NCBI GenBank assembly: GCA_037447655.1
Contig: JBBHKE010001201.1
Coordinates: forward strand, 241,299 to 305,298
Length of the DNA: 64,000 nt
Direction: 5' to 3'
Source of the DNA: Zygnema cylindricum
Lineage: Eukaryota > Streptophyta > Zygnematophyceae > Zygnematales > Zygnemataceae
In this document: positions 43,174 through 51,813 of the stretch, in pieces
Position numbering within the stretch: the first letter of the stretch is position 1
Layout: the number at the start of each line of letters is the position of its first letter
Notes under the pieces: model-generated
Seen by the model: only the letters and a program-made list of their open reading frames with translations
Database searches by the model: none
What the model was told of the DNA's origin: nothing
Position numbers and translations under genes: made by a program

Positions 43174-46100
43174 CTAGTCTATTTTTAATTTTACTTTTAA
43201 TCCACATTGTTCCCTGCAGTATTTTAATTTTGGCGAGGGTACAGGTTTGGTCATCATGTCCGCTACCATTTCTTCATCAGATCTATATACAAGATTCACT
43301 ATTTTATTCTCAACCTTTTCTCTTACAAAACTTAATCTTATGTCCATATGTTTAGCCTTAAAATGATGTTTTGGATTTGCTGCAATTGCTATGGCCGCTT
43401 GATTATCACAAAATACTTCATGCACTCCCTCCTTCATATACCCAAGTTCTTGCAACAAGGACTTGACCCACATCAATTCTTTCACAGCAGAACAAGAGGC
43501 GATGTACTCAGCCTCCATGGTAGACTGAGCAACCACCTTTTGTTGCTTACTGCTCCAACAGCACGCACCTTCCCCAACATACAACACATACCCAGAAGTG
43601 CATCGTCTCATAGGTGCGTCCCCATAACTGGCATCACTCCAAGTAGTGATGTCAGTGTGCTCCCCTCCCAAATGCAACCATAACTCTCTGGTTCCTACCA
43701 GATATCTCATGACTCTCTTGGCTGCCTCCCAATCCCTCTTCCTAGGATCATTCAGACTCCTACTGAGTACTCCAACTGCTGCCGCTATGTCCGGCCTGGT
43801 ACAATTCATAAAATAGATTAAACTTCCTACGACCTGTCTATAAGGGATAGTCTTCATAAACTCTCTCTCTTCTGTACTCATTAGATCATCTAAGATCATC
43901 ACTCCTCCTTCTACACTCCCATCACTTACTTTTTTCAAGTCCATGGGAGTGGTACAACTGTTAGCATTTTCCATCTGGAATTTCTCAAGCATATTACCTA
44001 TTGCTTCTTTCTGAGTAAGTCTGATAATCTTCTTCCCCCTATCTCTCTCCATCTGAATCCCCAAAATATATTTTGCCTCCCCTAAATCCTTCATATCAAA
44101 TCTGCTTCTAAGATCTGTTTTTAACTTATTTATCTTTTCCAGGGATTTACTCAACACAAGCAGATCATCCACATAAATTGCAATAAAAATGACACCATTC
44201 TCATCTTCAAACATATAGATAGAATGGTCAGAGCTGATACGGATATATCCCAGACTGGTAAGAAACTCATCTAGTTTCTTATTCCACTGTCGGGGAGCCT
44301 GCTTTAGTCCATATAAGGACTTTATGAGCCTGCAGACTTTGCTCTCTTCTCCTTCTTCCACGAACCCCTCGGGTTGTCTCATGAAAATTTCCTCCTCTAA
44401 CTCACCATTGAGGAAAGCAGTCTTAATGTCCATCTGATGAATCTCCATGTCTTCCGCTGCTGCCAGACTGAGGAGAATCCTTACTGATGGGAACCGAACA
44501 ACTGGAGCAAAGGTCTCCTCGTAGTCAATCCCCTCCTTTTGGGTGAACCCTTTCGCTACCAATCGAGCCTTATATCTCTCAATGGTATTATCTGGGTTCA
44601 GTTTTAATTTAAATACCCATTTACACCCAATAGGTTTTCTGTCTGGAGGACAATCTGCTAGTTCCCAAGTATTTGCTTCCATGATAGAAACCATCTCATC
44701 ATTTATAGCTCTAATCCATCTTTCCTTTTCTGGACTATTCACTGCCTCCGAGTACGACTGAGGCTCATCAGGGTGAGATAGCTTAGTTACCTTATGAGCG
44801 ACTTGTTTTTCCTGTAATCTTTTGCTGCTCCTCCTTCCTCCCTCAAACTCTGAAGCAGGGATAGATGGAAGTCTTGGATTTCTTCTCACTGTCTCATCGG
44901 CTCCCCTGTCCATGGAAACCGGTTCTTGTCCTGCCTCTTCTATCTCCTCGAAGTCCATAGGAGTATGTGAGGTTTCCGGTGAGTCTCTTGTATCTTCGAT
45001 CTCCCCTGAATCTGTAATCATGGTTTCACTCATGTCCCTTTCATGAACGACCAAGTTCTCCTCACTATCGGACTCAAATCTGATCCTTATCTTCTTAGTA
45101 TATTTGAAGGGGTCAAATGACTTCCCTTCATCCATGACAACTAAGTGTTTGACCAGAATGATATCTTTCTTTGCTAAGTCATAGACTCTATATCCCTTAA
45201 CATCCTCATCATATCCCACAAAGTATCCAGGTTTTCCCTTAGCATCTAGTTTCCAGTTTTTCCTATCCGTGTCAAGACTGTAAACTTGGCTACCAAATAC
45301 TTTAAGGTGTGAGATATCTGGTTTCCTTCCAACCCATCTCTCATAAGGTGTGACTCCCTTTACAGCTGAGGTAAGGACTCTATTCTTAATATAGTTGGCA
45401 CAGTTCATTGCCTCTGCCCAAAATCTCTTTCCTATTTTCTTGTCTGCCAACATACTGCATGCACTATCTCCTAGTGTTCTGTTCAATCTCTCAGCTACCC
45501 CATTTTGTTCCGGGTTATATGGTACAGTTTTCTGGTGTTGCACTCCCTCATCTCTCAGATATTCCTCAAACTGGTTAGAGGTATATTCCCCCCCATTATC
45601 ACTCCTTATCCTCTTAATAGGGGTCTCATGCAACTTCTCACTCCAGGCTTTATATTCTTTGAAGTAAGTGGATGCTTCAGACTTATTTTTCAGAAAGTAG
45701 ACTCTAGAGTATCTAGACCAATCATCAGTTATTGTCATCATAAACCTCTTTCCTCCAACCGAAGGTACTTTTGCAGGTCCCCAAATATCTGTGTGGACCA
45801 AATCTAACACTTTCTCACCTCTATATGTGGCAGCTTTGGGAAAGGGCAGTCTGTGAGCCTTACCTTGAGCACAACCACTACAATCATCCATCATTTCATT
45901 ATCCCCAAACTGAATGCCATCTACTACCCCAAGCTTTTTCATTTCCTTTAACCTATCAAAATGCACATGCCCCAACCGCTTATGCCAAATCATCACCTTA
46001 GGAACACCAACATAGTAAGCATTCTTCTTTTCATTACTCAAGTTAAGCCTAAACATTCCTTGGCTACCCTTATCTGCAGTGAAGTAAACTTCATTCCCAT

Positions 46101-47523
46101 ACTTAGCTGTAAAAACTCCCTTTCTGGTGAAGGTATCAAACTCTTTGTCATCTAACACAGACGTAGAGACAAGATTTTTACTCAGCTGAGGAATGTAAAG
46201 TACATCTGAGAATGTAAGTATAGAGGTCTTACCCTCCACTAAGACTTTCAGATCTACTGATCCCACTAGATCTGTAGTAACCACTCTCCCATCCCCATAC
46301 TCTATCTCTACAGTAGGAATCTTTCGTAGCTTAGTGAAAAGTTCTTTATCACGACACATATGCATGGATGCACCTGAGTCGATGATCCATCCTTCCTGTG
46401 GAGCTTCCCGAATTGCTCCAAGGGCACACTTCTGCCTCCGAGGGATCTCCTTCTCCTCCAGACTTTCGTCAAGAAGAAGCTCCCCATCCTCCTCAGATGA
46501 CTCATCCTCGATTTCTCCTGACAATTTTGTAACCACAAGTGCCTTTTTCTTCCCTCCGGAAGAACCCCCTCCACGGTTTTCTTGGAGCCTCAGCTCCGAC
46601 AACTTGACACAATCTGCAATAAAGTGTCCCGGCTTTTTGCAATAATGACAAAGACCCTTTGGGGGCCTCTGTCCCCCAGGATTATCTCTTTCCCCTCTAT
46701 AAGGTTTCTTCGGATCCTTCCCCCATCGGTCCCCTCCTGCTGCTAGAGCTTGAATGCTCTTTCCTCCTCTCCTAATCTCCATTGTGTTTTCCTGCACAAG
46801 TATCATCCTGACTACTGTGTTCCATTTCCATGAACTATCAGGCATTCCTTGTACTCGGTACACTATGTTTTCGAACTCATCTGGTAATTTCATGATAAGG
46901 GTGTTTACTTTCATTTTCATTGTACCTGTCCACCCGGCACTTTCCATTTCCATATACAAACAAGAGAGATCATTACAGTAATCTAACATCTTTCCTCCTT
47001 TGTAAGTGTAACTCAATAGTTTTTGCTCAGCCAACTGGAGCTCCTGAATAGTTCCTGCTCTATAAATCTCTACCAAACCCCCCCACAACTCTTCGGCCTT
47101 GTAAATGTGAAGATGAGGAGTGGCCAAACCTTGAGTGAGGTGCCTCAGAATGAAGTTCTTGGCAGCCATGTTTACATCCTCCCACATTTGAGTATCGTTC
47201 TCCACAGTCTTCACTGTCGCCACTCCCGATACTGTGGCAATAGGAGTGAGGGGTGTCTCCTTCCCTTTCTCCTTTTCGGACACACTGCTGTCCCCATCAT
47301 CTGCCTCCTCCGCTGAGGCAGCCGTTGTTGCAGAAAACCTTACTCCCCCAAATCCTGGTGGAGTTCCCGAAGGTGGACGTTTCACTTGTCCACTAACGAT
47401 ACCCCAGTATCGTTTTTCACACAAAGCTCCCATCATCATGGCTTCCCAATAGATGAACCCAGATCCATTGAAGGTGGGCACCCTAGAGGGTGGGCCCATA
47501 ACCTGAAATTCTGTGTCCTCCAT
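43174..47523 (-). CDS. Copia gag-pol polyprotein, intact
   Basis: The frame is open to 47541, but I prefer the ATG at 47521-47523 (MEDTEFQVMGPP), since all family members conserve it and it lies downstream of the predicted transcription start. Positions below are numbered from 47541. Gag core occupies residues 1 to ~290 with the CCHC knuckle CHYCKKPGHFIADC near 297. Protease DSGAS is near 386. Integrase has WHKRLGH and CSGC (~517-560), then HTDIWGP (~584), RSDNGGEY (~647) and NGVAER (~678). RT has KARLVAKGFTQ (~994) and YVDD (~1123). RNase H has SDASYGD (~1302) and STMEAEY. The end is CGLKVKLKID. All catalytic signatures are present and no stop interrupts the frame. The order protease-integrase-RT-RNase H defines Ty1/copia. 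The start codon lies inside the 5' LTR, and the frame reads through the primer-binding site as VMGP. Confidence 0.97.
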   Translation of the reverse strand: MEDTEFQVMGPPSRVPTFNGSGFIYWEAMMMGALCEKRYWGIVSGQVKRPPSGTPPGFGGVRFSATTAASAEEADDGDSSVSEKEKGKETPLTPIATVSGVATVKTVENDTQMWEDVNMAAKNFILRHLTQGLATPHLHIYKAEELWGGLVEIYRAGTIQELQLAEQKLLSYTYKGGKMLDYCNDLSCLYMEMESAGWTGTMKMKVNTLIMKLPDEFENIVYRVQGMPDSSWKWNTVVRMILVQENTMEIRRGGKSIQALAAGGDRWGKDPKKPYRGERDNPGGQRPPKGLCHYCKKPGHFIADCVKLSELRLQENRGGGSSGGKKKALVVTKLSGEIEDESSEEDGELLLDESLEEKEIPRRQKCALGAIREAPQEGWIIDSGASMHMCRDKELFTKLRKIPTVEIEYGDGRVVTTDLVGSVDLKVLVEGKTSILTFSDVLYIPQLSKNLVSTSVLDDKEFDTFTRKGVFTAKYGNEVYFTADKGSQGMFRLNLSNEKKNAYYVGVPKVMIWHKRLGHVHFDRLKEMKKLGVVDGIQFGDNEMMDDCSGCAQGKAHRLPFPKAATYRGEKVLDLVHTDIWGPAKVPSVGGKRFMMTITDDWSRYSRVYFLKNKSEASTYFKEYKAWSEKLHETPIKRIRSDNGGEYTSNQFEEYLRDEGVQHQKTVPYNPEQNGVAERLNRTLGDSACSMLADKKIGKRFWAEAMNCANYIKNRVLTSAVKGVTPYERWVGRKPDISHLKVFGSQVYSLDTDRKNWKLDAKGKPGYFVGYDEDVKGYRVYDLAKKDIILVKHLVVMDEGKSFDPFKYTKKIRIRFESDSEENLVVHERDMSETMITDSGEIEDTRDSPETSHTPMDFEEIEEAGQEPVSMDRGADETVRRNPRLPSIPASEFEGGRRSSKRLQEKQVAHKVTKLSHPDEPQSYSEAVNSPEKERWIRAINDEMVSIMEANTWELADCPPDRKPIGCKWVFKLKLNPDNTIERYKARLVAKGFTQKEGIDYEETFAPVVRFPSVRILLSLAAAEDMEIHQMDIKTAFLNGELEEEIFMRQPEGFVEEGEESKVCRLIKSLYGLKQAPRQWNKKLDEFLTSLGYIRISSDHSIYMFEDENGVIFIAIYVDDLLVLSKSLEKINKLKTDLRSRFDMKDLGEAKYILGIQMERDRGKKIIRLTQKEAIGNMLEKFQMENANSCTTPMDLKKVSDGSVEGGVMILDDLMSTEEREFMKTIPYRQVVGSLIYFMNCTRPDIAAAVGVLSRSLNDPRKRDWEAAKRVMRYLVGTRELWLHLGGEHTDITTWSDASYGDAPMRRCTSGYVLYVGEGACCWSSKQQKVVAQSTMEAEYIASCSAVKELMWVKSLLQELGYMKEGVHEVFCDNQAAIAIAANPKHHFKAKHMDIRLSFVREKVENKIVNLVYRSDEEMVADMMTKPVPSPKLKYCREQCGLKVKLKID
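47489..47503 (-). promoter_or_regulatory. Primer-binding site: initiator tRNA-Met anticodon arm
   Basis: Plus-strand GGTGGGCCCATAACC equals positions in the anticodon stem-loop of plant initiator tRNA-Met (…GTGGGCCCATAACCCAC…), with CAT as anticodon. On the element strand it is the complement and directly follows the 5' LTR. Priming from this internal site would require a cleaved half-tRNA, as known for Drosophila copia and yeast Ty5. Confidence 0.88.
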
Positions 47524-47718
47524 TGGACTACAGAAATACAAGAAGCCTCTAGATAGTATTTAACTAACCCACTTTAAGCCACAACCACTTCTGCCCAAGA
47601 AGGCAAACTGACAATTTGACTGCACCCCTGTGTAGCCTGGACTCCCCTGAGTCCGTAGCAAAAAGAATCACTGAAAACGGCCAACCAAGCGATAAGTTAT
47701 GAGCCGGCAAAAATGCCA

Positions 47719-47725
47719 ATTTATA
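47719..47725 (-). promoter_or_regulatory. TATA box of the copia LTR
   Basis: TATAAAT on the element strand in the context TTTGTATAAATTGGC. It lies about 200 nt upstream of the gag ATG and 85 nt downstream of the GTAC cluster. The same TGTATAAAT is kept in the gag-only copy 2 LTRs (near 55270 and 58420). It is degraded in gag-only copy 1 and in family C. Confidence 0.7.
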
Positions 47726-47807
47726 CAAAGCTCTCTTAGAGAGAGGTGTCTATCTACCAAAATATTTTCTAAGTCCTAAATCCCTCTCACAATCCCTATC
47801 TACTAAA

Positions 47808-47881
47808 GTACGAACCAATAGTATTACTGTAAAGTACAGAAAGGTACAATGGCCGATGTACTTTCTGTACGGCCGGTGTAC
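47808..47881 (-). promoter_or_regulatory. Cluster of six GTAC cores in U3
   Basis: GTAC occurs at 47808, 47834, 47844, 47858, 47867 and 47878, including the near-palindromic GTACTTTCTGTAC. Equivalent clusters: 42467-42540 (six), 35997-36060 (six), 55354-55428 (six), 58500-58574 (six), 28294-28368 (five), 31281-31355 (five), 23629-23676 (five). GTAC is the core bound by SBP-box (SPL/CRR1) factors, including copper-response regulators; binding here is inference. Confidence 0.7.
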
Positions 47882-48223
47882 GACAAGGCTCTTGAGTGGA
47901 CGCGTGTCATTTTTCCACTTGTCCGTAGTTTCTCCGGAATTCCCGCGACCGAATGTCATCCTTCCACGCGGCGCCACGTCATGCCACGTCCATAAAATCC
48001 AAAGTGACCATTCCGCGATCTCGGCGACGACGTGCCCCGTCAGATTAAATCTCACATTAAATGTCGACCGTTCAAGTATTTGTTTCGTGCGAAGTGACGT
48101 TCGCACTAAACTTTAACAAGTTATATGTTCGTTTCGTTTCATATTCCAGTTAAACCATTTCGGTACTATACAATAGTTTATATAATAATGAAACCCTATA
48201 TAATCTACCGGACTTCTACGACA

Positions 48224-48296
48224 GACTGGTTAGAGCTAACGGCTAAGCCGCGCTCTACCGGTCGTGGGTTCGAGTCCTGCCGGACTCAACCTTTTT
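48224..48296 (+). other. Antisense tRNA-like segment in the LTR (box B)
   Basis: On the strand opposite to the element, GACTGGTTAGAGC (D-arm-like) is followed about 30 nt later by GGTTCGAGTCC, an exact match to the pol III box B consensus GGTTCGANTCC, and then TTTTT (48292-48296). The spacing is tRNA-like. No proper acceptor stem forms, so it is not a functional tRNA gene. Counterparts: 42883-42955, ~36447-36515, ~55785-55860 and ~58965-59040 (GGATCAATTCC), and 23175-23250 on the minus strand (GGATCAAATCC). Confidence 0.6.
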
Positions 48297-48300
48297 GTTG

Positions 48301-48320
48301 AGAGTGACTTAAGTCACTCT
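48301..48320. repeat. Perfect 20-bp palindrome in copia LTRs
   Basis: AGAGTGACTTAAGTCACTCT; the same at 42960-42979. In copia copy 2 (36521-36540) it is AGAGTGGCTTAAGCCACTCT, where both arms changed so that the palindrome is kept. Confidence 0.9.
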
Positions 48321-48342
48321 TTAGTCCTTGCTATGGAGCTGA

Positions 48343-48428
48343 GGCAGCCATGGCTCCATCGCTCTCTCTCTCCTTCAGTGACTACAACAAGTATGGGGGA
48401 AAGAGAGAAGAGATGGAGGCAGGCTGCC
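48343..48428 (-). other. Conserved long hairpin near the LTR 5' end
   Basis: Outer arms GGCAGCCATGG / GCTGCC and a long stem enclose a loop containing AGTGACTACAACAAGT (plus strand). Here the stem is CT/GA-rich (CCATCGCTCTC against GAGAAGAGATGG). In the gag-only family it is AGCTCCCTATCCAGCC against GGCTTGGAGAGGGGAGTT. The loop and outer arms stay constant. Other copies: 43002-43089, 36563-36660, 55972-56058, 59085-59170, 27695-27780, 30682-30768, 23023-23109. In mRNA it would lie in the 3' UTR, shortly after the polypurine tract. Confidence 0.75.
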
Positions 48429-48504
48429 ATCATTTCTTATATATATATATCCGCGAATTTATTTTAAACTAGAAAATACAAAAACTATTTATTTCAACAC
48501 AAAT

Positions 48505-51500
48505 AAGGATTGGAATTTTGTTCGTGAGTTAGATGTTTTGGGGGCTTACGATTTGGGAGCTCACCGCCCGCGATTGTACACGCGTATACCTATGGCCGTC
48601 AGGACAATAGTACAAGATGCCCTCCACCTCCCCTTGTCCCACTTTTGTTCAAACCCGGCGGGCATTGCTCCTTGGCACCTTCTTCTTATATTCTCTCTCT
48701 GGGTGCTAGTCCTTCCCGGTCGTGGAGGGGGCACTGGGGCTAGAAAAACTATGGCCCATTGTCGCTGATTCCTTTGTGGTGAGTGGAAGGCCCTCCACGC
48801 CGAGCATGAGGGTCGCGTATCGAGCACCTCTTTCATACCACGTCGGCCGCCTAGGCCATCGGATGTCCCGGCCTCTTATCGTCGAGCAAATCACTTAGGC
48901 CGTGTTGGTGAGCTTTCTCGAGCTATTCAGGCCTTACAACCATTCATCCCTACCCCCGGATCTTCTTCCACTATTGAGGTCCTTCGAGCTCTCCACCCCC
49001 CTGCCCCTTCCCCTTTACCCCTTTCCATCCACACCTTTGAGCCTTCTGAGAGTTTTACTTTGGATCGGGAGGTTTTCATTAAGGCTCTTAGCTCTTCTCC
49101 TCACCTTTCAGCGGGGGGCCCCTCGGGCACAGTATATGAGTTGTTTCGCGATGTTTTGCCCCCTGAATCGGGTGCCCGACAGTTTGATGTGTTTTTTCGA
49201 GTATGTTCCCTTATAGCTAGTGGGGATGTTCCCCCTAGGATTTGTGATCTTCTCACGGCGTCCCGCCTTGTGGCAATCGCCAAACCTAATGGTGGGATCC
49301 GCCCTATTGCCGTGGGAGACGTTTTATATAGATTGGTGGCTTGTGCGATATGTCTCCAACTCCAACCGGCTTTCCATGATTATTTCTCTCCTCATCAGTT
49401 TCGAGTGGCCACGAGAGGGGGTTGTGAGGTCGTGGTCCATGGGATTCGGGCTTTGTTGGATGTACATCCGGATTGGTTGGTCCTTCAAGTCGACGTTTCC
49501 AATGCATTTAATACGGTGGATCGGAACGTGATTTTTTCGGAGCTTATGGCGGCTCCATCTCCGATTGTCCAATTATTCCCCTTTGTGAGGGTGTAATAGG
49601 GTTACAGGATTCAAGTACTTAGTGGCTAGGGCTAGGTTGCTATAGTTGCGATTCCAAAGCAGCGCAGCTTCGATTCCAGACCAGCGCAGCGTAGCAGCAT
49701 AGCAACTTAGCAGCGTAGCAAGTTGGTAGCGCCGCAACATAGCAGCGCAGCATAGCAACGCCGCAGAATGTAGATGGAACTGTATAGTTCTAGAAGGAAG
49801 TTTTAGATAGATCTCGGTAAACCGTGAAGGTCCACGTGTACAGTTGTACAGTAATAGGATGACTAGCAAATAGTTAGTTTAAATAGTCAGGTGGGATTGT
49901 GAATAGAGTACCTCAAGTAGACCTACACAGCTAGCGCATTCTTGTACTCCCTTCCAAGTAATAAAGCGCAACCTTGTCTGTTAGTACTGTGCTCCTACTG
50001 TTGCTACGGGAAGATCATTAGTGTTTTCCGCTGTGCATTGTGACGTGTTGTGGTATATCGTTGCCTCTTTTACAGAGGGCTTTCAATTCTTTCACAAGCA
50101 GCCTTTACTTCTCGGCCAATGGTGATTTCATTCCTCTCTCCTCTGCTACTGGCACTTGCCAAGGCGACCCTCTTGGCAAACCTTATTTCGCCCTCGCCCA
50201 TCACCGGGCCCTTTGTGCATCCGCGGTCGCCTTCCCTTCTTGCCTTTTCCCTTCGGTCGCAGATGATACGCATATTATTGGGCCAAGAGAACAAGTCGTG
50301 TTGGCATATGAATTTTTCAAGGAACGTTAAGCCAAACTGAACTTTTCAGTTAAGCCGTCGAAGGGTGCTATTTGGTCTCCTCAAGATATTCCACTTTCGT
50401 TTACTCCACCTCTTGGTTTTCAAACCCTTTCTCCCTCTGATGGCATTTGAGTGCTTGGTTGCCCCCTTGGTTTGGATACTTACGTGACCCAATTCCTTCA
50501 TGATGCTTTACAGTTAGATCTAGCCCAAGTGGAAGATCTTCCTCGCCTTCGCGATCCCCAATTTGCTTTTGCTATGTTAACCAGGTGTTTTCCCCACCGC
50601 CTTTCTTATCTTAGTCGTATTTCCCCTCCCACTTTGACATTTATCTCCTCTCTCTCGGCTTTTGACGATCGCCTCATAGATGTCCTCCACACTCTGTTAG
50701 GTTGGGGGGCATTTGATTTTGAGTCTGGGCCGTCGGCCCGCATTCAGGCATCCCTCCCTGTCTCTACTAGGGGGTTAAGTCTACTATCCAGGGGGTTAAG
50801 TCTACTATCGACTGCTCTTGTTGCTCCCACTTCCTAATTGGGAAGTTGGTGTCTTATTGCTTTCACTCTTGTTTCCCATTTCTTGGGTGGGGACAACCCT
50901 ATTCTAGCTACAGCTACAGACAACCCTCGGGTTTCAGATTGTGTGTTCGCCTTCCAACGATCTCTATTGGACGCATCACGTTCTCTTCCTCCTGATGCCC
51001 TAGTGGATGTGCCAATTTTCTCCCCCCTTGTAACAAAATTTGTTGAGCGTGTCCAGTAATCGATTTTTGATCGGGTTGTCGCCGCCATTAAATCCGACCT
51101 TTTCAAAGCGATTCTCTCCGATTCTTCGCGTGGGGGACTTTTGTCTTGAGGCGGACCTGATTTTGGGTTCTTTGCTTTTCGCTACACCGAATTTGTCCAC
51201 TCTCCGATTCTCACCGGCTCAGTTCACCACCGCCCTTCGGTTTCGCCTTGGCCTCCCCCATCCTACTTTACTTTGCTCTCTTGTTTGTGCATGTGGTCGA
51301 GTCTTGGGGGCAAATGGTGTACATTTGCTTCGTTGCTCCTATGGGGGATATTTGATCAAAGCGCAGGACACTATTTGCGATGCCGTTGCAAGTATCGCTT
51401 TAGAGGGGGGCTTTTCTATGCGTCTGGAAGTTTCTCATAATATTCTCAAGCTTTAGATCGATGTTGTTCTGCTTGATGGTGTCTGTCCCATATTCGGTGA

Positions 51501-51665
51501 TGTTATTTTGGCAAACCCTACTTTAGCTACAGTTGTTGGTCAGGCGGCTTGAAATGTTGGGGTGGCGGCTCGTGATGGCGCTAAGGCGAAGGAGCGTGAT
51601 TATGCCCACCGTGACCCTATGAATGACTTTATTCCGATGGCGGTCGAGAACTTTGGTTGGCTGGG
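48505..51665 (+). pseudogene. LINE copy B, RT and endonuclease coding
   Basis: The frame continues from the 42162 break (KDWNFVRELDVL, then a TGA near 48767 and shifts). RT follows at 49060-49591: LVAIAKPNGGIRPIAVG, LQVDVSNAFNTVDR. It is cut by the solo LTR and resumes at 50080 (FNSFTSSLYFSANGD, ATGTCQGDPLGKPYFAL, VADDTHIIG). Then come the Cys-His motif CACGRVLGANGVHLLRC (~51285-51340) and a decayed nuclease block to MAVENFGWLGVA near 51665. Several stops (for example TAA near 50330, TGA near 50450) make it inactive. Together with copy A it shows the full order of domains: zinc finger, RT, Cys-His motif, nuclease. Confidence 0.82.
49592..50074. mobile_element. Solo LTR, 483 bp, inside LINE copy B
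   Basis: Starts TGTAATAGGG and ends CTTTTACA, with a 5-bp terminal inverted repeat TGTAA/TTACA. Flanked by a perfect GAGGG target duplication (49587-49591 and 50075-50079). LINE coding resumes exactly after it. The sequence contains degenerate GCAGCGTAGCA repeats at ~49660-49765. It is unlike the LTRs of the other families. I infer LTR-LTR recombination of a once complete element; orientation is not determined. Confidence 0.88.
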
Positions 51666-51705
51666 TGTTGCAATGGACGAGTTTCTCCGTACTTGCGCTT
51701 GACGT

Positions 51706-51813
51706 GCTTTCGAGCCCCGAGGACCAGGGAGCCCTCCTCCTTCGATCCTCACTTATTTTGCTTTCGAGCGCCGAGGACCAGGGAGCCCTCCTCCTTCGGT
51801 CCTTACTTATTTT
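51706..51813 (+). repeat. 54-bp direct repeat, two units, LINE 3' region
   Basis: GCTTTCGAGC-CCGAGGACCAGGGAGCCCTCCTCCTTCG starts at 51706 and again at 51760. It lies just after the LINE ORF end. Copy C instead carries a 71-bp array and copy A neither, so 3' tails vary between copies. Confidence 0.88.

Larger units (their letters stand above)
42163..48499 (-). mobile_element. Complete Ty1/copia retrotransposon (family A, copy 1)
   Basis: 6337 bp on the minus strand with LTRs 47504-48499 (5') and 42163-43159 (3') and a perfect 5-bp target duplication CAAAT (42158-42162 and 48500-48504). Primer site, polypurine tract and one uninterrupted gag-pol frame are all present. I count about eight substitutions plus a small CT-run length change between the ~997 bp LTRs, so the insertion is young and could be active. 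It is nested in LINE copy B. The LTRs share their internal layout with four other LTRs in the window. Confidence 0.97.
47504..48499 (-). repeat. 5' LTR of intact copia (promoter LTR)
   Basis: 996 bp, about 99% identical to the 3' LTR. From its left end on the element strand: TGTTGAAATA, hairpin (48343-48428), palindrome (48301-48320), antisense tRNA-like segment (48224-48296). Then come ACGTCA/CCACGTC boxes (~47960-47990), the GTAC cluster (47808-47881), the TATA box (47719-47725), a ~170 nt leader and the gag ATG at 47521-47523. Confidence 0.97.

Noticed and set aside
45395-45667. Plus-strand frames across the copia coding region
   Set aside because: They are antisense shadows of integrase and gag; the minus frame has all catalytic motifs.
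48224-48296. A genuine tRNA gene
   Set aside because: Box B is perfect, but there is no acceptor-stem pairing, the anticodon arm pairs poorly, and the segment repeats in every LTR.
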